DNA from: Bowmanella yangjiangensis
GTDB taxonomy: Bacteria; Pseudomonadota; Gammaproteobacteria; Enterobacterales; Alteromonadaceae
Length of the DNA stretch: 64,000 nucleotides
Reading direction: 5' to 3'
Assembly (NCBI RefSeq): GCF_017255015.1
Contig: NZ_JAFKCS010000006.1
Coordinates: forward strand, 124,001-188,000
Position 1 is the stretch's first letter. Every line of letters starts with the position of its first letter. Positions 35,836 through 45,194 of this stretch are shown piece after piece. Made by a program: the position numbers and the translations under genes. Below the pieces are notes generated by a model. That model was not told the origin of the DNA. It did no database searches and saw nothing but the letters and a program-made list of their open reading frames with translations.

Positions 35836-35872
35836 TCTGGCTATCCTGCTTTGTGATGGGCATATCTCGATT

Positions 35873-35902
35873 ACAAAGTGTCACCACTTGGTGACACTTT
35901 GT
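35873..35902. terminator. Long perfect hairpin between SDR and PilZ genes
   Basis: A 13-bp perfect stem ACAAAGTGTCACC/GGTGACACTTTGT with a 4-base loop. It lies between the SDR stop (35958) and the PilZ start (35835), so it may terminate the msbA operon, although no long T-run follows. It could instead be a protein-binding palindrome controlling the PilZ genes. Confidence 0.5.
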
Positions 35903-35957
35903 TAACTTATAGCAGGAACTATGGCAGAACAAGCGCACATGAAGAATTTTTTATTAT

Positions 35958-36620
35958 TTACCAGGGTAAGACTTCGCCGTTGGCATGCCAGAACTGACCT
36001 GAGTTATCCAGATTCAACCCATCAATACGCTGTACCAGACATGAGGCGGAGACGTTTGCAGACACATCACCAGCAAAATTTACCATCTGCGTCTGTACGT
36101 AGCCTGGATGCAGCAACGCCACGGCGATACCTCGCTCGCCAAGGTCTCGCGCCATGGACACACCGGCCGCATTAAGAGCGGCTTTAGACATGCGATAGCC
36201 GTAGTAACCACCAGAGCCATTATCCGCCATAGAGCCCATTCGGCTGGTCACCATGGCTATCTTTCCACCTTTTTGCATATGCGGGGCCAGTAACTGGCTG
36301 ACCACCAGCGGCCCCAGTGCATTCACCTTAAACTGATATTCAACACTGGCAGGATCAGGTCGGTCAAATGTCTCATTGCCCAGTACACCAGCATTATTAA
36401 TCAGAATATCGATTTGTACGCTGGTTAACGGTTTGAGGGCTTCTGTCAAACCCGTTATATCTGCAACATCCACGCCTTCCAATACCTCAGCACCGCTTTG
36501 CAGCAATTCCTTAGTGGCATGGCGGCAAAGTCCATAAACCTTGTCGCCACGTTGCAAATACGCTTGCACCAGCGCCAGACCTATACCTCTTCCTGCGCCG
36601 GTAATCACCACGGTTGCCAT
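35958..36620 (-). CDS. Short-chain dehydrogenase/reductase
   Basis: 220-residue NAD(P)-dependent oxidoreductase. TGAGRGIG cofactor motif at the N-terminus, NNAG, catalytic Ser in TSRMGS and YxxxK as YRMSK. The ATG at 36620 has AGGAG upstream; a longer frame begins inside the kdsB stop. It lies 17 bp after kdsB and so is probably read with the lipid A/KDO operon, but no function in that pathway is established. Substrate unknown. Confidence 0.88.
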   Translation of the reverse strand: MATVVITGAGRGIGLALVQAYLQRGDKVYGLCRHATKELLQSGAEVLEGVDVADITGLTEALKPLTSVQIDILINNAGVLGNETFDRPDPASVEYQFKVNALGPLVVSQLLAPHMQKGGKIAMVTSRMGSMADNGSGGYYGYRMSKAALNAAGVSMARDLGERGIAVALLHPGYVQTQMVNFAGDVSANVSASCLVQRIDGLNLDNSGQFWHANGEVLPW

Positions 36621-36637
36621 TGTCTTTTCTCCTGGCA

Positions 36638-37390
36638 TTAAACCTGAGTTAATACCCTGGCCAGATCATCCGGAGTATCTATACCTGCCGGTGGTGCCTG
36701 TAATGCCACATCAACATGAATTTTTTCGCCATGCCACAGCACCCTTAGCTGCTCCAGTGACTCAATCTGTTCCAGTCCGGACGGTGTCATATTTACATAT
36801 TGTTTAATAAAACCCGCCCGGTAAGCATAGATGCCAATATGACGAAGGTAGTAATCGCCAATTTCATCAATACTGTCAGCGTCGAGAAAACGCGCTCTGT
36901 CATAAGGTATGGTGGCACGGCTGAAATACAGGGCATACCCCAGTTTGTCCGTGACCACTTTCACCACATTGGGATTGAAAAGTTCTTCCACGTCGGTTAA
37001 CCGTACCGCCAGGGTCGCCATTTCAGCCTGGCGATGCTGATTTAAGTTTTCTGCCACCTGCTGAATGATAGACGCCGGAATAAAGGGTTCATCCCCCTGC
37101 ACATTGACCACGATCTCGTCGGCATCCAGGCCTAGTATGTCCACCACCTCGGCCAGTCGCTCAGTACCCGACTCATGATGCCGACCTGTCATACAAACCT
37201 GTCCGCCGAAGCTTTTCACGACCTCGGCAATGCGCTCGTCGTCGGTGGCCACCACCACCCGGTTGGCGCCGGACTCCATAGCACGCTCAACCACATGTTG
37301 AATCATGGGCTTGCCATGAATATCCACCAAAGGCTTGCCAGGAAACCGGGTGGACGCGTATCGGGCTGGAATGATGCAGGTAAATTTCAT
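36638..37390 (-). CDS. kdsB: 3-deoxy-manno-octulosonate cytidylyltransferase
   Basis: Activates KDO as CMP-KDO for addition to lipid A. 250 aa (E. coli 248). N-terminal nucleotide-binding [31 protein letters not shown] and [10 protein letters not shown] are diagnostic. It lies 6 bp after ycaR in the msbA-lpxK-ycaR-kdsB operon. Confidence 0.96.
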   Translation of the reverse strand: MKFTCIIPARYASTRFPGKPLVDIHGKPMIQHVVERAMESGANRVVVATDDERIAEVVKSFGGQVCMTGRHHESGTERLAEVVDILGLDADEIVVNVQGDEPFIPASIIQQVAENLNQHRQAEMATLAVRLTDVEELFNPNVVKVVTDKLGYALYFSRATIPYDRARFLDADSIDEIGDYYLRHIGIYAYRAGFIKQYVNMTPSGLEQIESLEQLRVLWHGEKIHVDVALQAPPAGIDTPDDLARVLTQV

Positions 37391-37396
37391 GGTGTA

Positions 37397-37594
37397 TCAG
37401 CCTTTAATTTGTTCAAGCTCATCTAAGGATAAACTGCGGGCCTCGTTTTCCAGCATCACCGGAATATTGTCACGGATAGGAAAAGCCAAACGATCGAAAC
37501 GGCAGATCAACTCGGCGTTGTCGGCCTGATAGATAAGCTTGCCCTTACAGGTTGGACACGCAAGTATGTCCAATAATTTTTTGTCAAATGCCAT
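37397..37594 (-). CDS. ycaR: Trm112-family protein (YcaR)
   Basis: 65-residue small zinc-ribbon-like protein, [12 protein letters not shown] with one CxxC only, ending [13 protein letters not shown]. It sits between lpxK and kdsB, as in E. coli, overlapping the lpxK stop by 11 bp. The bacterial role is not known; eukaryotic and archaeal Trm112 proteins activate methyltransferases. Confidence 0.92.
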   Translation of the reverse strand: MAFDKKLLDILACPTCKGKLIYQADNAELICRFDRLAFPIRDNIPVMLENEARSLSLDELEQIKG

Positions 37595-38552
37595 GAATTT
37601 TTTCCAGCAATCGTTGTTTGAATTGTTCGGTTAACTTAGCACTTACCGGCAAGTACCACCATTGAGAGCGGGCAAAGTCACGACACTTCACCGCATCCTT
37701 TTCGGTCATCAGAACCAAATCATCCGGTATATCGCCGTCTTTAAAAGGATGATGATCAGCAAATACCAGGCGCTCTTTAAGTTTTACCTGCCTGGTCGCC
37801 AGCAGCTTGAAGAAACGCTCAGGATTACCGATACCAGCCATGGCGATGGCCGGACGTTTTAATTCAGAAATGGACTGGGTCTGGCTGGGGTATTTCACAT
37901 TCACCAATTGGCCTGGCTCCAGTGACATCAGATATTCCCCTTCCTGCGCCACGCCGCCATTAACCACGACGAAATCCACAGTTTTCATTCGCCACGGTCC
38001 TTCGCGCAGCGGCCCCATAGGTAACAAGTAGCCGTTACCGTTGCGCCGCTCACCATCCATCACCAGGATTTCGATATCCCGCGCCAGACGATAGTGCTGC
38101 AGGCCGTCATCACACACAATGATATTGCATTTATGTTCGGCAATTAGATACTTGGCACCGCGCACCCGATCAGGATCCACCACCATAGGGCAGCCAATGT
38201 GATGGCGCATCATCACAGGTTCATCCCCAACCAGCTTAGGATCGCTGTTCATGGTCAGACTATAAGGATAATAAGGCGACTTGCCGCCATAACCACGACT
38301 GACTACGCCAGGGTGAAACCCTTGTTGCTTAAGCAGTTGGCATAAACGGATCACCATGGGGGTTTTACCGTTGCCCCCTACCGAGATGTTGCCCACTACA
38401 ATCACCGGTGCCCCCACCCGGATACTGCGCTTAATCCCCAATCGGAATAGCAGTCGGCGAAATGCTGAGAGCAGCCAGAATAAGATGGTTAGCGGCAACA
38501 ACAGCCAAATCAGGGCATCAGGTTGGTACCAACGTTTTTCCAGCCAACTCAC
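37584..38552 (-). CDS. lpxK: Tetraacyldisaccharide 4'-kinase
   Basis: Phosphorylates the 4' position of the lipid A disaccharide precursor at the inner membrane. 322 aa (E. coli 328), with an N-terminal membrane helix ([15 protein letters not shown]) and the P-loop [31 protein letters not shown] and [11 protein letters not shown] are characteristic. The ATG overlaps the msbA stop (ATGA). Confidence 0.96.
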   Translation of the reverse strand: MSWLEKRWYQPDALIWLLLPLTILFWLLSAFRRLLFRLGIKRSIRVGAPVIVVGNISVGGNGKTPMVIRLCQLLKQQGFHPGVVSRGYGGKSPYYPYSLTMNSDPKLVGDEPVMMRHHIGCPMVVDPDRVRGAKYLIAEHKCNIIVCDDGLQHYRLARDIEILVMDGERRNGNGYLLPMGPLREGPWRMKTVDFVVVNGGVAQEGEYLMSLEPGQLVNVKYPSQTQSISELKRPAIAMAGIGNPERFFKLLATRQVKLKERLVFADHHPFKDGDIPDDLVLMTEKDAVKCRDFARSQWWYLPVSAKLTEQFKQRLLEKIHGI

Positions 38553-40303
38553 GATTCGCCCATTCCTTCCTTGAACTGCATTTTATGTAAAAGCGCATAG
38601 GCACCGTCTTTTTCCAACAGGGCCTTGTGATTGCCCTGCTCCAGTATCCGACCATTATCAATAACCAGAATTTCATCGGCATTTTCAATAGTCGATAAAC
38701 GGTGTGCCACCAGAATGCTGGTTCTGTCTTGCTGGAGTTTGTCCAGCGCATCCTGAATCAGCCGCTCGGATTCGGTATCCAGGGCCGATGTAGCTTCATC
38801 TAAAATCAAGATGGGCGCATCCCGTAAAATGGCCCGCGCGATGGCAATTCGCTGACGCTGACCACCAGAGAGCATCAGGCCATTTTCCCCAATATTGGTA
38901 TCCAGTCCGTCGGGTAATTGCTCAACAAACTCCATCACATGGGCAATACGCGCGGCCTCTTCTATTTTGGCGCGACTTACCGAGTTATCTGCACCATAGG
39001 CGATATTGTTGGCAATACTGTCGTTAAACAAAGTTACGTGCTGAGACACTAAGGCAAACTGACGCCGCAGGTCCTTAAGGCTGATATCATTGAGCTCATA
39101 GCCATCCAGGCTGATCCCCCCATTCTCCACCTGATAAAAACGCGTTAACAGGCTGGATATGGTGGATTTACCGCTTCCTGAGCGCCCCACCAAAGCCAGG
39201 CTCTTGCCGGGAGCCACATGGAAGCTGATGCCTTTTAGGGCATTGCTGTTTTTACCTGGGTAGGCAAAATCCACATTGTCAAAACGTATCTCACCGCGCG
39301 CACGATGCAAATGCACTTGGCCGTTATCCTGCTCGCGCTGTTCATCCAGCACTTCAAATACGCTGGCACAGGCTGCCATACCACGCTGGAATTCGGCGTT
39401 TACCGTGGTTAACTGTTTTAAGGGTTTGAGCAACATGGTCATGCTTACCACCACAGAGGTAAACACCCCGGCGGTCAGATTCTCAATCATGCCCGGTGTA
39501 CTGGCCAGATACAGCACAACAGCCAAGGCCACTGAGGCAATAATCTGGATGCTGGACTCGCTCAGTAGTCTGGACACCACCAGTTTCATATTCTGCTGAC
39601 GGTTATGGTTATTGCGCTCGGCGAAACGCTCTTCTTCGAGTTTCTGGCCGCCGAACATCAGCACCACTTTGTGACCTTTGATAACCTGCTCCACCACATT
39701 AGTCACACTGCCCATGGCCTTTTGAATATTGCGGCTGACCTGGCGAAAACGCTTACTGACCACAGACACTATGACCGCTACCACCGGGCCAATCAGCAGG
39801 AAAACCAGTGACAACTGCCAGGAGTGATAAAACATAATTGCCAGCAGATACACCACCAGAGCCCCTTCACGCACTAGGGTCAGCAAGGCTTTGCCAGCGG
39901 CATTGGCAACCTGTTCGGTATCGTAAATCACCTTGGAAATCATCTGCCCGGAGGAATGCTGATCGTGGTAGGACACCGGCAGATGGATGTATTGATTAAA
40001 GAGTTGCTGACGCATCCGCATCACCACCTGATTGCCCACCCAGGACAAACTGTAGCTGCCCATAAAGTTAAACAAACCGCGCAGAATAAACAGCGGCAAC
40101 ACCAGGTAAGCGGCCAGGCGCAGATAATCCACATTGCCTTTGACCAGGCTTTCATCAATTAGCGGCTGCATTTGGAAAATCACAAAGGCATCTACCGCTG
40201 AATAGCCAATCATGCCGACAATAGCCATCACAAAGGCCAGCTTGAACTCGCGCAGATAACGAAGAAAGCGCGGAAAAACGGAAGCGCTGATTTTTTTACT
40301 CAT
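38549..40303 (-). CDS. msbA: Lipid A export ATP-binding/permease protein MsbA
   Basis: Homodimeric ABC flippase that moves core-lipid A across the inner membrane. 584 aa (E. coli 582): six membrane helices in residues ~20-330, then the nucleotide-binding domain with Walker A GRSGSGKST (~375), LSGGQRQRIAIARA, Walker B LILDEATSALD and VAHRLSTIENAD. First gene of the operon; about 130 bp separates it from comEC upstream, where a promoter is likely. Confidence 0.96.
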   Translation of the reverse strand: MSKKISASVFPRFLRYLREFKLAFVMAIVGMIGYSAVDAFVIFQMQPLIDESLVKGNVDYLRLAAYLVLPLFILRGLFNFMGSYSLSWVGNQVVMRMRQQLFNQYIHLPVSYHDQHSSGQMISKVIYDTEQVANAAGKALLTLVREGALVVYLLAIMFYHSWQLSLVFLLIGPVVAVIVSVVSKRFRQVSRNIQKAMGSVTNVVEQVIKGHKVVLMFGGQKLEEERFAERNNHNRQQNMKLVVSRLLSESSIQIIASVALAVVLYLASTPGMIENLTAGVFTSVVVSMTMLLKPLKQLTTVNAEFQRGMAACASVFEVLDEQREQDNGQVHLHRARGEIRFDNVDFAYPGKNSNALKGISFHVAPGKSLALVGRSGSGKSTISSLLTRFYQVENGGISLDGYELNDISLKDLRRQFALVSQHVTLFNDSIANNIAYGADNSVSRAKIEEAARIAHVMEFVEQLPDGLDTNIGENGLMLSGGQRQRIAIARAILRDAPILILDEATSALDTESERLIQDALDKLQQDRTSILVAHRLSTIENADEILVIDNGRILEQGNHKALLEKDGAYALLHKMQFKEGMGES

Positions 40304-40434
40304 GAGACAGGACGGACTTTTCCATTAACGCCCGCATTCACCGGGCCGAATCGAGCTATTGTAACCGCCAGCTAATAATTCCCCAACTATCAATAGTTTT
40401 TTGTACAAATTTATAGCAGTGCCTAACCCTATTG

Positions 40435-42672
40435 CTACTGCATAAACCATTGATTGTAGCGAGTAGCGCGCAGTCCCTGCACCTGAATTTGCCCGGCTTC
40501 AATTTTAAACCGTAGTTGTCCACTGCTGCCGGTGTCATGGGTTATGACCCCGGCTGCTTGGTAGGCAGTGACCACTTCTGGGCGCGGAAACCCCCAGCGA
40601 TTAAAACGCGCCTGACTGAAAACCACGTGCTCTGGCCTTACTGCGTGAATAAAGTCTGTTGACGATGAGGTTGCGCTACCATGATGCGGTGCAACTAAGA
40701 TCTGAGCGCGAAGATCCTCCGTGGCGACCAGTCTGCTTTCCACCTTCTTTTCAATATCACCAGGCAGTAACAAGATATTCTGCCCATCACTGATTTTCAG
40801 CACACAGGATTGATTGTTCTGACTGCTGTATTCGCCCAGTTGGGGCCAGAGCACCTGCAAATCCAATTCTTGCCACTTTTGTTGCCAGCCTGCCTGGCAA
40901 CGTCCCAAATTGGTCATCAATTGTAAAACGGCAACTCCCTCCAAAATATCCGCCTGACCACCGGCGTGATCATTATCCTGATGGCTGATAAACAGCCAAT
41001 CCAACTGTCGGATCCCCAGCGCCCGCAGTGCCGGTAGCACATGCGCCGATGCGGCGCTGCTACCGGAATAATACGCCGGCCCGGTATCGTACAATAACGC
41101 CCGGCCATGACGATGTACCACCACGGCCAGCCCCTGACCAATATCCAGCACTTCGATATGCCAGGCGTCACTGCGCGAAGGCAGCCAGGTACTGACAAGA
41201 GGCAATAGCAGCAACCATCCCAATGAGCGAGGCACTAAACCCCGCGGCATAAATAGCCAAATGGCGGCCAATGCCACAGATAACCAGACCCAGGCCGAAA
41301 TAGCAGGAAGCAGCACGGCGCTTTGCAGCTGTGCTTCCAGCCAGGCAACGGCCGATAAACCTAAGTCGACCAGTTTATCCGCCAAAGCGAAAAGCCATTG
41401 CCCTGCTTCGCTGTGTAATCCCAGTATCAGTAATGCAACCAAGCAAAGGGGTAACAGCAATAAAGTCACAAATGGCACGGCAAATAGGTTAACCAGCGGC
41501 GAAACCCAGGACACTAACCCAAACTGCCAGGCCACCAGCGGCAGCATTAACAGGCTCAAGGCTAGCTGTACCCGTAGCATTACAGATAATGCCGCACCAA
41601 TAGCCCAGCCACGTCCGCGCGTTGGCCAGCGCCAAAACACCAGATATAAAATCAATACTGCAGAAAAGCTCAGCCAGAAACTGACCGTCAAAAGACTCAA
41701 GGGAAAAAGCAGCACAAAAAGTGCCAGACAGACCAATAAAATCCGCCTTGGCCGCCAATGCAAATTGCTATTTAACAGCATGACAAACAGCGCCAGCATC
41801 AGCCAGGCGCGTAGTGTCGGTAAACTGAAACCGGCCAGCGCAGCATACCCTAAGGTTGCCAGCAAAGCCGTTACTAGGGCCAACTTATGCAGATTCATGC
41901 GTTGCCGGACTCTGCCAAGCACGGGGCCCAATAACAAAGCGACCAGAGCGTAGATAAATGCCGACACCATCCCCAGATGCAGACCGGATATCGCAATCAG
42001 ATGGGCAATACCGGTGCGCTGTACCATTGACCAGTCATCCGCCTCAAGCCAGCCTCGATAGCCCATGCTTAAGGCCGCCAGCCAGCCTCTGTGCTCAATA
42101 TCCAATTCTGCAAAGCGGCTCAACCACCATTGTCGGACGCTGTTTCCCTCTGCCAGTAACTTATTTTGCGGCGCTTTTGTTACGTAGCCCGTCGCCCGGA
42201 TCCCGCTGGCAAACAGCCACTGCTGATAGTTAAATCCGCCCATATTCAGCATGCTATGCGGTGGGCGAAGCCTAACCGCCAAGCGCACCACCTGATCTTG
42301 TTCGAGGTGCCAGTCAGCGTCCCGCCAGCTTAGTCTCACGCGCACACTACGCCACAACGACTGCTCATCAAACTTTGTCAGACGCAGTGTGAAGCGCGGA
42401 CTGGATTCCGCTTGCAGTAACGTCTCCACTTGCCCTTCGATAATAGCGACTTGTCGGATCTTGTCGTTTGGGAGTTGCCAGGCAAGCTGCCAATGGCCTA
42501 CACTCGCCATCCAGACCACGCCGGTCAGTAGACCGGACAAAACCCAATGGCGTTGGTAAGCCAACCAGAATGCGCCAAGTAGCAGAACAGGTAACGACCA
42601 GGCGACAGGAAGCGCAGGGAACAGCAGCATTAGCGCGCTAGCTGTCATAAAACTGAAAAGCCAACCATCCAT
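40435..42672 (-). CDS. comEC: ComEC/Rec2 family DNA uptake channel
   Basis: Inner-membrane channel that takes single-stranded DNA into the cytoplasm in natural transformation. 745 aa: a DUF4131 N-terminal domain with membrane helices (residues ~1-210), the competence domain with LIAISGLHLGM, many helices, and a C-terminal metallo-beta-lactamase-like domain (SHQDNDHAGG, PGDIEKK, VAPHHGS). Full length suggests the uptake step is intact. The ATG at 42672 is 41 bp from the divergent DUF2062 start. msbA lies downstream. Confidence 0.92.
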   Translation of the reverse strand: MDGWLFSFMTASALMLLFPALPVAWSLPVLLLGAFWLAYQRHWVLSGLLTGVVWMASVGHWQLAWQLPNDKIRQVAIIEGQVETLLQAESSPRFTLRLTKFDEQSLWRSVRVRLSWRDADWHLEQDQVVRLAVRLRPPHSMLNMGGFNYQQWLFASGIRATGYVTKAPQNKLLAEGNSVRQWWLSRFAELDIEHRGWLAALSMGYRGWLEADDWSMVQRTGIAHLIAISGLHLGMVSAFIYALVALLLGPVLGRVRQRMNLHKLALVTALLATLGYAALAGFSLPTLRAWLMLALFVMLLNSNLHWRPRRILLVCLALFVLLFPLSLLTVSFWLSFSAVLILYLVFWRWPTRGRGWAIGAALSVMLRVQLALSLLMLPLVAWQFGLVSWVSPLVNLFAVPFVTLLLLPLCLVALLILGLHSEAGQWLFALADKLVDLGLSAVAWLEAQLQSAVLLPAISAWVWLSVALAAIWLFMPRGLVPRSLGWLLLLPLVSTWLPSRSDAWHIEVLDIGQGLAVVVHRHGRALLYDTGPAYYSGSSAASAHVLPALRALGIRQLDWLFISHQDNDHAGGQADILEGVAVLQLMTNLGRCQAGWQQKWQELDLQVLWPQLGEYSSQNNQSCVLKISDGQNILLLPGDIEKKVESRLVATEDLRAQILVAPHHGSATSSSTDFIHAVRPEHVVFSQARFNRWGFPRPEVVTAYQAAGVITHDTGSSGQLRFKIEAGQIQVQGLRATRYNQWFMQ

Positions 42673-42713
42673 AGTTATGTCGCCTTTACACCTGGGCTGC
42701 GCCCGAATCAGAG

Positions 42714-43256
42714 ATGTCTATGCCGAAGAAAATGATTAAGCGCTTTTTACCAAGCCATGAGTCCATTAAGGAACAAAAAGCCCTTAAAGTCTTCGGAACC
42801 TTATTACATGATGCTAACCTCTGGCATCTGAACCGTAAATCCGCCTCCGGCGCTTTTGGCCTCGGGTTATTTTTCGCTTTCTGGCCGGTACCTTTCCAAA
42901 TGTGGCTCTCGGCCGCCTGTGCCATTCCGCTGCGCGTCAATTTGCCCTTATCGGTCGCCACAGTGTGGATCACCAATCCCTTTACCATGCCACCAATCTT
43001 TTATGGTGCTTATCTGGTGGGGGTCAGTGTGCTGGGCCAGCCGGCCCAGGAATTTACCTTTCAGCTAAGCTGGGAGTGGGTAGTACAAAGCTTGGAAACC
43101 ATTGGCCCGGCCTTTCTGCTTGGTTGTGGGATCTGTGCCGTGGTATTCGGCTTACTGGGCTACTTTGGAATGAATCTGTTATGGCGCTATTCGGTTAATA
43201 AAGCCTGGAAAAAACGCCAACAGCGCAAACTTAACCATATGACCCACCGCCTGTAA
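42714..43256 (+). CDS. DUF2062 family membrane protein
   Basis: 180 aa. Conserved pattern with an N-terminal basic stretch (IKRFLPSHESIKEQKALK), FWPVPFQMWLSAACAIPLRVNLPLS, WITNPFTMPPIFYGAY, and a final helix LLGCGICAVVFGLLGYFGM. An ATG at 42720 is an equally good start. Family function unknown. In many Gammaproteobacteria it adjoins comEC, as here. Confidence 0.88.
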   Translation: MSMPKKMIKRFLPSHESIKEQKALKVFGTLLHDANLWHLNRKSASGAFGLGLFFAFWPVPFQMWLSAACAIPLRVNLPLSVATVWITNPFTMPPIFYGAYLVGVSVLGQPAQEFTFQLSWEWVVQSLETIGPAFLLGCGICAVVFGLLGYFGMNLLWRYSVNKAWKKRQQRKLNHMTHRL

Positions 43257-43295
43257 GTCCCACGCTTAAGCATAGTCCTCACCGACAACGGTTGC

Positions 43296-43319
43296 AGGTT
43301 ATCCGTTCACGGATAACCT
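43296..43319. repeat. Perfect hairpin over the recD stop codon
   Basis: 10-bp perfect palindrome AGGTTATCCG/CGGATAACCT with TTCA loop, containing the recD stop (43299-43301). There is no T-run on either side. It lies in the 40-bp space between the convergent DUF2062 and recD genes, so it may serve as an mRNA 3'-end stabiliser or a weak terminator. Confidence 0.55.
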
Positions 43320-45194
43320 GGCGGCCAGGCGAGAACCACGCTGACAATGTGCAGTGACCGCCGCTTTTACGTTAGCTTCATCGGCAAACACACTAACCTG
43401 CTGTTTGGCCCGGGTAATGCCGGTATACAACAATTCACGACTGATCAGGCTGGACTGACCTTGAGGTAAACAGATAATGGCGTGCTCAAATTCCGAGCCC
43501 TGACTTTTATGAATGGTCATGGCATAGAGCTTTTGCCAGGCTGGCAAACGGCTGGGTAACAGCGCTCTGACACTGCTGTCCGCCTGCATAAACCAGACTT
43601 TCAGTAAACCGTCCTGATCCGGCATACAGATACCGATATCACCATTAAACACCCTGACCTGATAATCATTCTGACTGACCATCAACGGGCAGCCCGGATA
43701 CAGCTCCTGAATGGGTTTAATCATACCGCGGCGCGTAAGTTCCAGTTCTATACGCGCATTAAACTGTTCAACACCCCAAGGCCCGCGACGAGTGGCACAG
43801 AGCAATTGCTGATTCATCAGGGCCGTAAAGGCCGCCTGAATATTTTTCTCAGCCACCGCAGACATATAGTCCTGCAGCAAGCGACAGATTAAATCCACCA
43901 CCTGGGCAGTATCGGCACGATTGAACCAGCTGACATCGGTTAATGCCGGGTCTTGGAGGCAGTTGAATACCGCCCCGGTTTGTCCGTTATTGATGGCGCG
44001 GGCCAATTGACCAACGCCACTACCCGCCGTGAATCTGTGACTCTTTCTAAGCATCACCAGATTGTTCTGAACCAGGCTCAGCGCCGCGTCAGCTGCCAAC
44101 AGATTCACCTCACCAAGCTGATTTAACATTGAGGTGGTGTTCGCGTCATATTGGCCCTGTTCGGCTTGCCACAGCCCCTCCGGTAAACTTTGGCAGATAT
44201 CCCCCAGCACTGACCCCACCTCAACCGATGCCAACTGCTGGCGATCGCCAAGCATCACCAAACGCGCGTGAGCAGGCATGGCCGCCAGCAGTTTGGCCAT
44301 CATGGGTAAGTCCACCATGGAGGCTTCATCCAGGATCAGCATATCCAGTGATAACGGATTGTCCTGATGATGTCGGAATGTGCTTTTACCCACCTGATAA
44401 CCCAGCAACCTGTGCAAGGTTGCCGCCTCGTTAGGTAAATGCTGTCGCAAGTTTTGCGGTAATCGCGCCTTCGCCAGGGTAATGGACTCGCTCAGCCTGG
44501 CTGCCGCCTTACCCGTGGGTGCGGCCAAAACTATGCGTAGCGGACGCTGACCGGCTTGTTCGCATAGCCCCTGAATAAGCGCCATAAGACGCGTCACTGT
44601 GGTAGTTTTGCCTGTTCCAGGCCCACCGGTGATAACACAAAACTGTTTGCTGGCTGCCAAGATCACCGCCAATTTCTGCCAGTCCGTGCCCTGCGTTTCC
44701 TCGCTGAAAAGCTGTGCCAGCAGCTGCTTACCGCTAGTCAGATCGAAACTAAACTGACCCGACGCCAACTGTTTGAGCTGTTCGGCCAAGGTCACTTCAT
44801 AGTGCCAATAACGTTGCAGGTACAGGGCCTGACCATCCAGGATCAGGGGCAAAGCTTGCTGAGAAATCCCCTGTTCAACCTTCCCAAGGGTTACCGCCTC
44901 TTCGAGCAGTTCCTGTAGCTGTGAGGTAAATAGCATAGGTAAAGGCTCAGCCAGCACCGGCACACAAAGGTTGTACAGGCGTACCAGCTCGTCCAGTTGC
45001 ACACACACATGCTGAGCGCTTAGCTGCTGACTTAGGATGGCGGCCAAAAGCCCCATTTGTCTGGCATGTTGCTCACCAACCTGCTGCTCGCGTTCGGCGA
45101 TAAAATCCCCAAGGCCCAAATCCAGCCCGGTAAATGCCAGGGGGCTGAGGCTGGGATCCAACAGAGGTTTAAGATAGGAGGTCGAATTCAACAT
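43299..45194 (-). CDS. recD: Exodeoxyribonuclease V subunit alpha RecD
   Basis: 5'-3' helicase subunit of RecBCD. 631 aa (E. coli 608). Walker A GGPGTGKTTTV (~residue 190), DEASMVDLPMM, GDRQQLASVEVGSVL, and the C-terminal motif TIHKSQGSEFEHAIICLP with YTGITRAKQQV. The start overlaps the recB stop by 7 bp. Confidence 0.95.
   Translation of the reverse strand: MLNSTSYLKPLLDPSLSPLAFTGLDLGLGDFIAEREQQVGEQHARQMGLLAAILSQQLSAQHVCVQLDELVRLYNLCVPVLAEPLPMLFTSQLQELLEEAVTLGKVEQGISQQALPLILDGQALYLQRYWHYEVTLAEQLKQLASGQFSFDLTSGKQLLAQLFSEETQGTDWQKLAVILAASKQFCVITGGPGTGKTTTVTRLMALIQGLCEQAGQRPLRIVLAAPTGKAAARLSESITLAKARLPQNLRQHLPNEAATLHRLLGYQVGKSTFRHHQDNPLSLDMLILDEASMVDLPMMAKLLAAMPAHARLVMLGDRQQLASVEVGSVLGDICQSLPEGLWQAEQGQYDANTTSMLNQLGEVNLLAADAALSLVQNNLVMLRKSHRFTAGSGVGQLARAINNGQTGAVFNCLQDPALTDVSWFNRADTAQVVDLICRLLQDYMSAVAEKNIQAAFTALMNQQLLCATRRGPWGVEQFNARIELELTRRGMIKPIQELYPGCPLMVSQNDYQVRVFNGDIGICMPDQDGLLKVWFMQADSSVRALLPSRLPAWQKLYAMTIHKSQGSEFEHAIICLPQGQSSLISRELLYTGITRAKQQVSVFADEANVKAAVTAHCQRGSRLAARLSVNG

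Noticed and set aside
41261-41953. 230-codon plus-strand frame inside comEC
   Set aside because: Antisense to comEC; Ser/Thr/Lys-rich with no domain, as expected of the opposite strand of a membrane protein gene.
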